Of a DNA stretch of 64,000 bases, positions 37,501-47,014 are shown one piece after another. The translations under genes and the position numbers were made by a program. How positions within the stretch are numbered: the stretch's first letter is position 1; the number at the start of each line of letters is the position of its first letter. The DNA lies in assembly GCF_001625305.1 (NCBI RefSeq), contig NW_017804653.1, forward strand, positions 385,446 through 449,445, in the 5' to 3' direction. Source of the stretch: Branchiostoma belcheri (Eukaryota > Chordata > Leptocardii > Amphioxiformes > Branchiostomatidae). The notes under the pieces are model-generated. The model was not told the DNA's origin and ran no database searches. It saw only the letters and a program-made list of their open reading frames with translations.

Positions 37501-38917
37501 TCTTGCTGATTGGCTGTTGGGATTTAACTTGATTAACACCTGCACAGAGCATTTCCATACTGACAGTATGTCTTTATTCAAGTGTTTTGGTAGGTATTTC
37601 AAGCTTTTCTGCCCCAGCATTGGAATGCGGGGCATGAACTTTTTTTTATTTTGAAAATCAACAGTTTGCATTATGCAATTAAAAATCCTAACCAATAAAG
37701 TAGGGAATAGCTATCCAACTGTTGTTTTAGTTGTATGTTATATCAATGTAAATCATTGTTTTCCCTTGTGTTTCTCATTCTTTCCCTGCCATGTGGTAAA
37801 ATGTGGTGAACCCATCGCTGTATTTGCTCCAAAGCAAATATTGGCCTTTCTAGTTAGATTTTGGGCCTCCTGGCGGCTTTCCTAGGTACTGCAGCAGAAC
37901 TTCCGGTTTTGCTAAATCCTGATCTGGACATGCTAGGGTCACGAATTTTGAATGGCAGATAGCTCTTGGCATAGGGAAGAAGTGACATGAGTTTGGGTCC
38001 CCTAGCTGCTTGTTCTAGAACTGCAGGCGCCTTTGTTGAAAAATTTTCGAAGGATAATAACTCAAGAACTGGTTGACGGATTGTCGTGATTTTTGGTATG
38101 TAGGTAGTTGAAGTGATGCTTGACATAATCAGATGACAATTATGCAAATCAGGAGCTAATTCGCATAATTAATGAGGAAATTCTATAAATCTACTTTGTT
38201 CGATAATAGAACTATGAAACACTTGTGACATCTACTTGAGAACGAGAAAAACATCTGAGGATATAGATTATGTAAATGAGGACCTAATTTGCATAATTAA
38301 TGGCAAATGTTTATAATTTCATACTTGTAACTGCTAGGAATTTCATACTTGCCACATTTGGAAGTTAAGTGAAGGTGAACATCAATAAACATAATTTATT
38401 CAAATCATGACCTCATCTGCATAATTTATGAGGAAGAGCTATAATAGCCTTTTTGTTAAAATAGGGCTGCCATTGGGTGGAGAATATGATCAACTGATAT
38501 AATCCATGCAAATGAGGCTGTTATTTACAAAATCAATGATTAAAATTGTATAATCGCAAGGGTTAACATCATTTGGCGAAGGTATGAGATCGTGGAACTC
38601 TTGTAATTGTTTTGAAATAGCTTGGTCTTTTTTACTGTACAGGAAAGTTTATCCAGTCCGGACTGTGGAGTATCAGCCAGCACCCAAACTACCTTGGAGA
38701 GATCAGTCTGTGGCTGGGTCTGTACATCACAGCAGCCGGGGTCATGTCAGGCTGGGAACACATCAGTCTGGTGTCTCCCATGTTTGTTGCCTTCCTGTTG
38801 TTAAAAGTCAGTGGTGTTCCCCTGTTAGATGAACTGGGCATGAAGAGATGGGGGAACAACCCAACATATCTGGCCTATAGGCAGAGGACAGCAGTTCTGG
38901 TGCCTTTTGTGTGGTAA
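34580..38917 (+). CDS. DUF1295 (steroid 5-alpha-reductase-like) membrane protein, four exons
   Basis: Exons 34580-34759, 35567-35785, 36292-36388 and 38643-38917 give 256 residues; phases are 0, 0 and 1 and all splice sites are GT/AG. The protein is mostly hydrophobic, with about six membrane segments (for example WVCWAVAVAFS, LVLIWAVRLGSYLFL, VFWTLQAVWVFITLLP, WTIWTVGLLLEAVADY). The C-terminal signature SGLWSISQHPNYLGEI is diagnostic of the DUF1295 / isoprenylcysteine methyltransferase-steroid reductase superfamily. It is probably an integral membrane oxidoreductase; the substrate is unknown. The ATG at 34580 is preferred over one at 34562 because the latter precedes an acceptor. The last 138 coding bases and some 3' UTR are duplicated twice downstream. 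The third intron holds two nested transposons. Confidence 0.85.
34918..35060 (+). repeat. 49-bp tandem repeat, three copies
   Basis: Units start at 34918, 34967 and 35016 with ACCATCCTACTTGTATGCCG and continue with GGGCTCCCACAGTCGC. The copies are nearly identical, so the expansion is recent. It lies in the first intron of the DUF1295 gene. Confidence 0.9.
35137..35197. repeat. (CTATA)n microsatellite
   Basis: An uninterrupted pentanucleotide CTATA repeat of about 12 units in the first intron of the DUF1295 gene. Confidence 0.95.
36915..38604 (+). mobile_element. ACCTTCGCCAA element, complete copy with a nested insertion
   Basis: The 5' end is TACCTTCGCCAAGAAGGTT, itself a palindrome. The 3' side has TTTGGCGAAGGTATGAGATC followed by GGAACTCTTGT. 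A (GT)n tract lies near 36956-36998. Without the insert at 37080-37854 it is about 915 bp and aligns with the inverted copy at 57840-58726. The body is AT-rich with repeated TTTGCATAATTAATG segments and no coding frame. The 5' palindrome, the matching 3' subterminal repeat and the short tail resemble Helentron derivatives. Confidence 0.7.
37080..37854 (+). mobile_element. Helentron-like element nested in the ACCTTCGCCAA element
   Basis: It starts TATGGGTTCACCAC within a palindrome that closes with GTGGTGAACCCAT. It ends with GTGGTGAACCCATCGCTGT, the hairpin TTTGCTccaAAGCAAA and GGCCTTTCTAGT. The uninterrupted host copy at 58.6 kb shows the insertion fell between T and T (AAATGAT|TAGATTTT) with no duplication. 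The interior shares CTTCTCCTCC, AATTTGGTATGGAGGTAC and CCCCTAGGCGTTTTTTAAAT with the elements at 12106 and 14678. Within it, a roughly 67-bp segment (TTGCTGATTGGCTGTTGGGA) is tandemly duplicated at 37429-37560. Confidence 0.7.
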
Positions 38918-40243
38918 TACATGTATTTATAATGATACAGTCACTATAGTAATAGTGTGCTTGATACATAATTTGTGATCGGCAAATGAAGCAAGCTTTG
39001 ATGCATGTATAATAATGGGGTAGTGTTTTTACCTCAGACACAAATACAAATTTCAGCATATACCGGTACAAAAATTTCTATAGTCTTTTTTGGTGTATTT
39101 TTTTTCCCCATGTTTGTTGCCTTCCTGTTGTTAAAAGTCAGTGGTGTTCCCCTGTTAGATGAACTAGGCATGAAGAGATGGGGAAATAACCCAGCATATC
39201 TGGCCTATAGGCAGAGGACAGCAGTTCTGGTGCCTTTTGTGTGGTAATACGTGTATTTATAATGATACAGTCACTGTAGTAATAGTGTGCTTGATACAAA
39301 TGTGATCAGCAAAATTAATGAAGCAAGCTTTGATGCATGTTTAACAATGGGGTAGCTTTTTTACCTCACAAATACAAATGTCAGCAATTGAAGCAAAGTC
39401 CTTTGATGCATTTATGACAGTAGGGTAGCTTTTGTAATTTATCCCTATGTGCTGTAGGTCAACATGAACTCAAAGACCTAATGTAACTTGTTGATAGTAA
39501 TATACACTGTATTCAAGCTTGAATACAGCATATACCGGTACAAAACCTTCTATAGTCTTTTTTGGTGTTTTTTCTGTTGTTAAAAGTCAGTGGTGTGCAT
39601 GAAGAGATGGGGGAACAACTTGGGGTATCTGGCCTATAGGCAAAAGACTGCAGTTTTGGTGCCATTACATTAGTGTGGTAATGTAATGTACAGTATGTGC
39701 TTGATAGTGAATGATACAAGTGTCATCAAACCTTTGATGTATTTCAAGCAGTGGAGTAGCTAATTTGTACCTTAGCCATAGATGTGTATGTGCTATGGGT
39801 AAAAAGTAAAAAAAATCTATGCTGCACATAAGGGGGGTTGGAATATAACTTATAAGCAGGAAATGGCAGTTTTAGAATTGCCTTTTGTTTGGTAAAATCT
39901 TAAGTGAATTCTTATTTTTGCTACATTCAATTGCTTCCACCCTTTAATGCAAGTAAATCTAAAAGTGATTGTCTTGAAAGTACATAGTACATGATGTTTC
40001 TATTTATAGACTAATAATGAATGATGTTTGTAGTGAACCATTTATCAGAGAAAGCTGTTTCAGGAGTGTCCCGATTGCACAATGAATGACTGTATCTTCA
40101 TCATTGTTGCAGAATTGTATACTTAGTCAATCAGATGACTACTAGTAGTAAAGGTAGACTAGATCTGTCTTTGAGTATTGGCACTCAATATGAATTTGAT
40201 TTGCATTGTCCATGTTTGTTAGACAGGATAGATAGTGGCCTTC
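38918..40243. other. Convergent interval between DUF1295 gene and NYN gene
   Basis: It holds the duplicated exon ends (39110-39720) and otherwise AT-rich sequence that would carry the 3' UTRs of two convergent genes. No other gene was recognised. Confidence 0.5.
39110..39720 (+). pseudogene. Tandem decayed copies of the DUF1295 terminal exon end
   Basis: Copy 2 starts at 39110 and repeats the last 45 codons of the gene almost perfectly (MFVAFLLLKVSGVPLLDELG onward to FVW and stop), plus the following UTR. Copy 3, from about 39577, has a deletion and substitutions that break the frame. No acceptor AG precedes copy 2; it is joined through a T/C run, so it is unlikely to be an alternative exon. 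Confidence 0.85.
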
Positions 40244-43200
40244 TCAAGGATAGAGCCTACTTTGGGGACAGTTTTCAGTGAAGTGTCCCCTGTCGTTACA
40301 ATACGAACAGACAGCATCTTCTTCTCCGTGTGCAAAGCGGCACATGTCTCCATAACGGCACATGCGGGCCAAGGCATAGTGGTTGCACACAATTGTCTTA
40401 TAACCTTGAGCATATCTAGTCCGCTCCTCTTTGCTCTGTTCTCGATCACGCTTGCTGAAGAACTGTTTTTCAGCATCAGAGTGTGCATAGCGGCAGTCAC
40501 GGCCATATTTGCAGTTATATCTATAAGGACATTGGTCAGAGTAGAGTTGCTTTGGTTTGGTTTTCTTTGGCCTCACTATTTGAAACACTTCCTCTGTATC
40601 ATCTTCCTGTTCTTTAAACTCTAGGTTTCTCCAGTCATCTGATCCAGATGCAGCCTCCTCTTCATCTGACTTTGACAGTTGACCAGAAGTATCAGATAGT
40701 CTGTCATATCTAGTCTCCATGCTGATGAGTTTTGGGTAGCCCTGCTTGCTGTTGACCATCTCGAAGTAGGTCAGGATTGCACTAGAATTCAACTTCAGAG
40801 CAGAGTTACTCCTGATCTTGGCCAGCATGTCTGCTAGCCCATTTGCCTCCAACATAAAAAAGACCACTACTACTACATGTAGATCAACATTATCAGGATA
40901 TGATGCATTGAAGTACTGGAAGGGATAGCCACATTCCTCATCCATTTTATTCCTCCACTGCTGTATATCTAGTGCCTTTTCTGGATTGACCAGCACAACA
41001 GCGTTCTGGAGCAGTAGATGCTTAGTGCTCTTCTTCGAGTTAAAACGATAGTTGATGAATGCAATCTTGTCAATGTCACTATCAAGTGTGCTTACAGCCA
41101 TACGGTCTGGGTAGGTTTTGCTAGCCTTAACAATGTCTCTTGCCAATCCACTTTCCCACATCCTCACTTCTACCTTCCATGGTGGCAGCTTTAATGCTGA
41201 TTCTATGGCTGGCATCACATCAGAGTCTCCAGTGACGATGATGACTGTGTTACCAAACTGAAGATTCTCCTTGTTATGCACCAGTTGCACGACATCTGCA
41301 ACAAGCCGGTGGTCCTTCTCTTTTCCTGTTATCATGCTTCTCTTTTGATTAATGACCTCCCATCCTTGCATTCTTATCTTATACCAGACTGTGTCAATTG
41401 GTGGAGGCTCTGAACTGTACAATGTGCCCTTTATGACAGGACGCCCAGCAGCCAGTACATTTCCAAGCTTCTCAATATCGATCCTGACACGGGGGTCCTC
41501 TGTCGTCTTTAGGTTCCTCAGTCTTCCGGCTAGTTTCTTTGCCTCAATCCAAGTGTTAGAGTCATCCACAAAGATCCACACACCATCACCATGTGATGCC
41601 ATCTCCTTTTGATGTGTGAGCCTGGTGGCTTCCCCCTGAGGTCTCTCCACCTTGTCACCTTTCAACTTTTCTTCATGTTCCTTCATTGCCGTTTTTTTCA
41701 TAGTCAGTTTTGGAGGTTTTTCCCGTTCTTCTATGGTGTCTTCCATGGTGTCCTTCTTGTCTCCTGTTAAGTCCTGAATTTCCTTCCTCCTGTCAGAGAG
41801 CTCTTTCTGTGCTGCCTCCCTCTCCTGTGTGAATGGGAGGACTTCCTTCTGAAGACTCTCCACCTTGTCTCCTTTTAACTTTTCTTCATCTTCCTTCATT
41901 GCCAGTTTGTTAGTCAGTTTTGTCTTTTCAGCAAGCAGTTCATCTATGGTGTCTTTCATGCCCTTGTTGGCTCCTGTTGGGTCCTCAATTTCCTTCTTGT
42001 TGACCAGGAGAAGTTTCTGTGCTGCCTCCTTCTCCTGTGTGAGCCGGGTGACTTCCCTTTGAAGACTCTCCACCTTGTCTTCTTTTAACTTTTCTTCATC
42101 TTCCTTCATTGCCAGTTTGTTGGTCAGTTTTGTCTTGTCAGCAAGCAGTTCATCTATGGTGTCTTTCATGCCCTTGTTGGCTCCCGTTAGGTCCTGTATT
42201 TCCTTCTTGTTGTCCAGGAGAAGTTTCTCAGCTGTCTCCTGCTCCTGTGTGAGCCGGGTGACTTCTTTCTGGAGACTTCTCACCATGCCTTCCTGCAACT
42301 CAATTTGGTGCTTAGCTATCTCATGTTTTCTCTCAAAAACTTTCCGTGCATCTACCACTGTCTTTTTCCTCACCAAATGCCCCAGTTGCCTGCTGTAAGG
42401 GTTGTTGACCCAGTGAGTGAAGCTTGAGTCCTGTGTTCTGGCAGTGGCCAGGTCCAGACTGTTCAGGAGAGGACGACTGTTTGTCTTCTTGGAAGGAGGG
42501 AGAATCGCTGACAGGTTGTCCAGTGAAGCTGTTCTTTGCAGCCCTAATATACAGTACAAATACATTTAGTAATATAATATTATGATATATATTGACATTA
42601 TTAAGGGTTTAACAAAATATAGAGGGGGAGGGTTAGTACTTTTAAATTAGAATTTTGCCACTTGTATATCCTAGATTGTAGAAAAGCATTGACATATACT
42701 AATACCATCAAATGATAAAATAGTTTCAGATGTCTCACGTCAATGATTCTTACATAAACTGTTAAAGTAGCCAATGGACATAATACCAAAGATTCCACAA
42801 GTAGGTCACAACCTTTCAGAACTCAATACTCTACCCATGTTATATTGTCCAGCATTTGAATGGGTGGTCAAACTGTTAACATTTCAGCTTGTAATCTATA
42901 TAGTGTATGTTAAGTTAGTGAGACAGAATGGATATATATAATATATATGTACCTGTAGTACAAAGGCATCTGCGGACCCTGATGTAGTCGTCATACCTGA
43001 CCTCCAGCCTCACCATCAACTCCTCTCCACCAACCACAGCGCGCATCTCATCTGTGATCAGGATATCTGACAGGGCAGCAGATATGCTGCCGGGACCCAC
43101 ACGGAAGTGGTCATGGTAAAAATCATCAACATCACATGGCTGAAGGAACCTCAAGTTGAGAATGAAACACCCATCTATGATTGATTCAATTATTGCTTTG

Positions 43201-43678
43201 TAATGACTGAATTGTCTCTCTGCTGTCTTTAAGCGTTTCTTGTCTCTGTATGTTCTGTGGTCAAAAAGCTCATCAGCCTTTTGCAAAAGCTTCTCCTTTC
43301 CCTTTTGGACATACTCAAGTTGCAGCTTGGCAGGGAGAACATTTAAACTTGTTAGCCTCTCCACATAAGGACGAACCCACCTCTCTCTATCTACAGACTT
43401 AACGTTATCAACTAGAGTCAACTGGTCTGTCCTCTGTAGAATGTTTATCAGTTGTTCTGGTGCGCATTTTCCACTACGACTTAGTGTTCCCAAAAGCTCT
43501 TCTACTTTGTCTTTCTCCGTTTCTTTGTTTTGGATTCTTTCCCTTTCATCAATTGACAAGATGCGCCATTGAATAAGGTACGGGAGTACCTTTTCTACCT
43601 CTAGTCTATTTGTTAAAATAACATAATTGTCAATGATGAAGTTCTCCATAGCTTTGCCAGGATCATCAGGACCAAGAC
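40244..43678 (-). CDS. CARD - TRADD-N-like - coiled coil - NYN RNase - CCCH zinc-finger protein (5' exon not certain)
   Basis: Two large exons, 42953-43678 and 40244-42543, both phase 1, encode about 1007 residues; a short upstream exon is missing. Exon A holds a CARD (DNYVILTNRLEVEKVLPYLI to ELLGTLSRSGKCAPEQLINI). It then has a part resembling the TRADD N-terminal domain (CFILNLRFLQPCDVDDFY, SAALSDIL, LMVRLEVRYDDY). Exon B starts with coiled-coil repeats shared with the gene at 9.8 kb. About 41600-41040 encodes a NYN/PIN-like nuclease with the expected acidic residues: WIFVDDSNTW, KEKDHRLVADVV and VTGDSDVMP. Next come CCCH fingers (C-x5-C-x5-C-x3-H and C-x8-C-x5-C-x3-H) and a CCHC knuckle (C-x2-C-x4-H-x4-C). 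Regnase-like enzymes use NYN plus CCCH to cleave RNA; CARD and TRADD-N modules assemble signalling complexes. An immune RNA-degrading effector is inferred. A weak candidate first exon is 43779-43851, but its ATG lies in transposon-like sequence. Confidence 0.82.
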
Positions 43679-43819
43679 CTGAAATGCATTAAAAAACTGT
43701 TTTGTAATAATTATTTTTATTGTATCATCATCATGATAATTCTTATTGCTGTGAAATTTACCATGCACATGTAGTTACCATCAGTTTCCTTCTTTGGTGA
43801 CCTGTCCTTTGTACTGGAC

Positions 43820-44280
43820 CAGGTCACCACAACACGAGATATCACACCCATGCACACTGCTGCAGTACCATACAAAGCTGCTAGTATGTCTATAATATAC
43901 TAGTCCTTGACCTTTGTTGTCCCAGCCCTAACCTACCTACCAAATAGGAAGATATACACTCAGTTAAGTATACTTTGTCAACAACAAATTTACTCTCACA
44001 TACAAAACTATGCCAGGTACCCATTACACAGACACCTCTGTCCCACTCAAAAAATCACAACCATATCATGACCACAACACGAGATATCACCCCCATGTAC
44101 ACTGCTGCAGTACCATACCAAGCTGCTAGAATGTCTATAATATACAATGACCTTTGTTGTCCCAACCCCAACCTACCTACCAAATATCCATGTACACTGC
44201 AAGTTATTACTTTAAAAAAATCACCAACCCCTATATACATGTATGGTGTACCTAACGCATAACCTTCTCAATGAAGGTAA
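43820..44280 (-). mobile_element. Decayed ACCTTCGCCAA-family fragment with internal duplication
   Basis: On the minus strand it starts with GTTACCTTCATTGAGAAGGTT and continues with TATGGTACTGCAGCAG and GATATCTCGTGTTGTGGT, matching the 5' half of the copies at 36.9 and 57.8 kb. The segment is duplicated in tandem at about 43830-43950 and 44064-44190 (shared CAACACGAGATATCAC, CACTGCTGCAGTACCATAC, TGACCTTTGTTGTCCCA). Confidence 0.55.
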
Positions 44281-45522
44281 CAAATTGGTTATCTTAACAA
44301 TGACACACACCCCCACCATCAAAATAGGTTGCAACATGGAGTCAAGACTGTAAGCTAATGGATACTGCCTGGCCAATTTGATACTGTCTTTTGTGCCACC
44401 TCAACATCTGCTTGATGATTACTCATGACTGCCAGGATGGACAATATATGACACTGAATTGGGACATTGTTTTCTATATCATCCAAACTGGTTTTTGTTC
44501 ATAAAATCGTTTGTGACGCTTCCTTACAATGGTCCGAAACCAATGTAGGAACAACAAGACTAGCAATGAAAACATACATTGCCATGGCGACGGTGGTTGA
44601 TGTTAGGGTTATTGTTTGCATTGGCACTGCCATCATTTAATGATTTTGAGGAAGACAGATACAGTGCACTCCTCCCCCGAGTGTACATGTATAGTAAAAG
44701 GAGCCCCGAGGTCAAACAAAGTAGGGCCATTCGTGGCAGACAGGTCTTCTGGGTCTTCCCAAGGGTTTCCAGGAATGTGGGCATAGATGTGGGTCAGAGA
44801 AATGTCTGTGGACATTCCATTCCTGTGGACAACATGCCTGTACCATTCCTAGAATTTTTGCAAACTGCACACAATACTGTATCATTAGGTTCCTCCCTGA
44901 GACGTCGCCAAAAACTAACCTTGTTTGTTTGCCATGGTGACAGGTTCATAGATGTTCCAAATGTGATCCCAAGTGCGCGCAGCACTGCCTTTGCAAATCA
45001 GTCAGTCTTCTTCAAATCGCCTTGCAATTTGGGCTGGAACATTGAATAGATCAGAGAACCTAAAGTGGACAGAAGAGCATAACTTGTTGCAATTTTCCTC
45101 ACATGGTGCTAAGTGCCCCGTCAGGGAGAGCGGGACTCAGATATCAAAACGTTACTTCGATCCGGGTTTAGAAAACACTGTTACGAACAGAAAAAAAAGG
45201 CAACTTTCAACCTAATATCTATCTAGGTTTGACAAAGAACATCCATAAACATGGTTTCGGAATGTTTTTGGTCCTCAGATCAACATTAATTATCCCTGTA
45301 CTTGTAAAATAGAGGCATAGCAAGTATGAAAATGTCACTGCATAACTTAAGCAGTCATGGGGACACTTGTTGAAGTTGGACGAATCATTACCTTCTTTGC
45401 CGCGGACTGAAGACACTCCCGAAATCCTTTGGGCGGACTAAAATGGACCCGCTAACAAGACTACGAGGTTTTAACCTATCTAGCGAATGATTTAAGAAGA
45501 AAAATTGCCTCTCTGATTCTCC
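44281..45522. other. Interval upstream of the NYN gene, no assigned gene
   Basis: It contains the second copy of the 33.8-kb repeat at 45125-45315. There are open frames on both strands at 44560-45049, one of which has a single hydrophobic stretch after an ATG (44719 down, LLCLTSGLLLLYMY). That could be a signal anchor, but there is no further exon or domain to support it. The 5' exon of the NYN gene probably lies here. Confidence 0.35.
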
Positions 45523-45594
45523 ATGGACTACCTGTTAAACCACATGATAGACACACACCTGAGCGAGACGCTGACCTTCCCTCCCACCTGGCCA
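45523..45594 (+). CDS. Candidate first exon, plus strand
   Basis: ATG at about 45523 opens a short frame, MDYLLNHMIDTHLSETLTFP, ending at a strong donor (GGCCAG|GTAAGT) in phase 1. The next plausible plus-strand acceptor in phase is CTGCAG at 46980-46985, 29 bases before the globin ATG. It could therefore be an alternative first exon of the globin transcript, extending the N terminus, or the first exon of a gene I did not recognise. Confidence 0.3.
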
Positions 45595-47014
45595 GGTAAG
45601 TGGTAAGTTCACCGCCAGTACGTAATATACATCCGCACACGTAATAAGTAGTTCCTATGACAAAGTTTAAAACTTACCTGGGAACGGACGTTATACTTCA
45701 AAAATTCTTTACGATATTTTTCCTTTTCGCTGTTTGGGAACAAGTATGAAGTATAGACAAATGGGACACTGTTAGAACCTTAATTTTTCTGTTGGGTGGT
45801 GAGCCAGAAGCAACACAAAAGCAAGTTGTTTGTACTGCGATTCAGTTTCTGTACACTATTGTTGGCACATTAATCGCCTTGCGGACTTCACAGGCACTGC
45901 CATTGTACATGTTCTCACATGTAATGAGTACGCGGATTTTACACAGAAATGCCACAGAGATAGATTTATAATCTTTTTGCTGGTATCTTAGTTTCTCACC
46001 TTCAATCAGGTGCTACGTGACGTAACCGACACCTATGAAAAGACCAGTAATACAATACCTCTACGTGACACTAAACCCACAGACCATTTTAAAAGGGTTC
46101 GTGTTGTGAAATATCACTCTTACTTTCGTGGCAGGTTTGCTATCCTGATGGTTCAATGAACATTCTCTACACACTCAGTGGGGACGAGATGAACTGTGGA
46201 AAAAGTTCAAGATAGGGTTATTTCGCTTTTTTGTTAGTATTTAGTTATTCACCTGAGGGCTGGAATGATGAGACCACTACTAACATCCATTGGGGGTGCT
46301 TAGTAGTGGTCTCTACGTCATGGCCGCTGTGGTAAAGTGTTAAGTATTTATTAGGTGTTTTGGAACGGTGACGCCAAATATTCATTGGTGTGAAAGAACA
46401 CGGGCTACATTGTATCCCCTAAACAAACAAAGAAGTCACATCATGGGTTGACACTGGTCGGTGCAACGTATCGCGCGCTGCAAAAACAAGCACAAACATA
46501 TTTCTTGTTGGGAACCATATTTTGGAGTCAATAATTTCTGTAGATATGTATTGCTTTAGGAAAATATTTTGTTATCAAAAGATCTGTATTTGCGTAGCAC
46601 TAACATTGGTGTATGTTAGTTTCTACATTACATTGCTCAATGGCGCCATCTAGCAACTTGATAATGGGGTGCCGTTAGATTATCTTTTCAGTCAGGCGTT
46701 TGTATCGGGCTGTCTTTTTTGTACTGGTATCTTTTTTTTCGCCAGCCAAACTGATGTCGTATTGGTTACTGCCCTGACAAGAATACTGTCTTGCCAATTT
46801 GATGCTATCTTGCAGTCACCCACAGATCTGCTTGGAGATTACCCTTAATGCTAATGTTCTAGCTTCACACAGCCGTGTAACGTTACATGCAACGATTCGA
46901 ACAGACGACCATCTCGCGCCATTGACGTCATGACGATCTCGGGTTGAGCGGCCAGCAGGTCGAACAGAATTCGAACGGCCTGCAGTGATGACGTGTTGTC
47001 CTTCCCGGCATACC

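Noticed and set aside
39110-39247. Duplicated DUF1295 exon end as an alternative last exon
   Set aside because: The reading frame is intact but no AG acceptor precedes it, so splicing into it is unlikely.
41865-42398. Two plus-strand frames of 65 and 107 codons
   Set aside because: Antisense shadows of the coiled-coil part of the NYN gene.
43779-43851. Candidate first exon of the NYN gene (in-frame ATG and phase-1 donor)
   Set aside because: The ATG and much of the exon lie in decayed transposon sequence that is duplicated 230 bp away; support is too weak to add it to the gene.
44560-44784. Minus-strand frame with a hydrophobic stretch resembling a signal anchor of a Golgi transferase
   Set aside because: Only one short segment, no following exon with a catalytic domain, and an equally long frame on the other strand.
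44579-45049. A 156-codon plus-strand frame
   Set aside because: No recognisable domain or splice context, and the sequence composition is ordinary; kept as unassigned.
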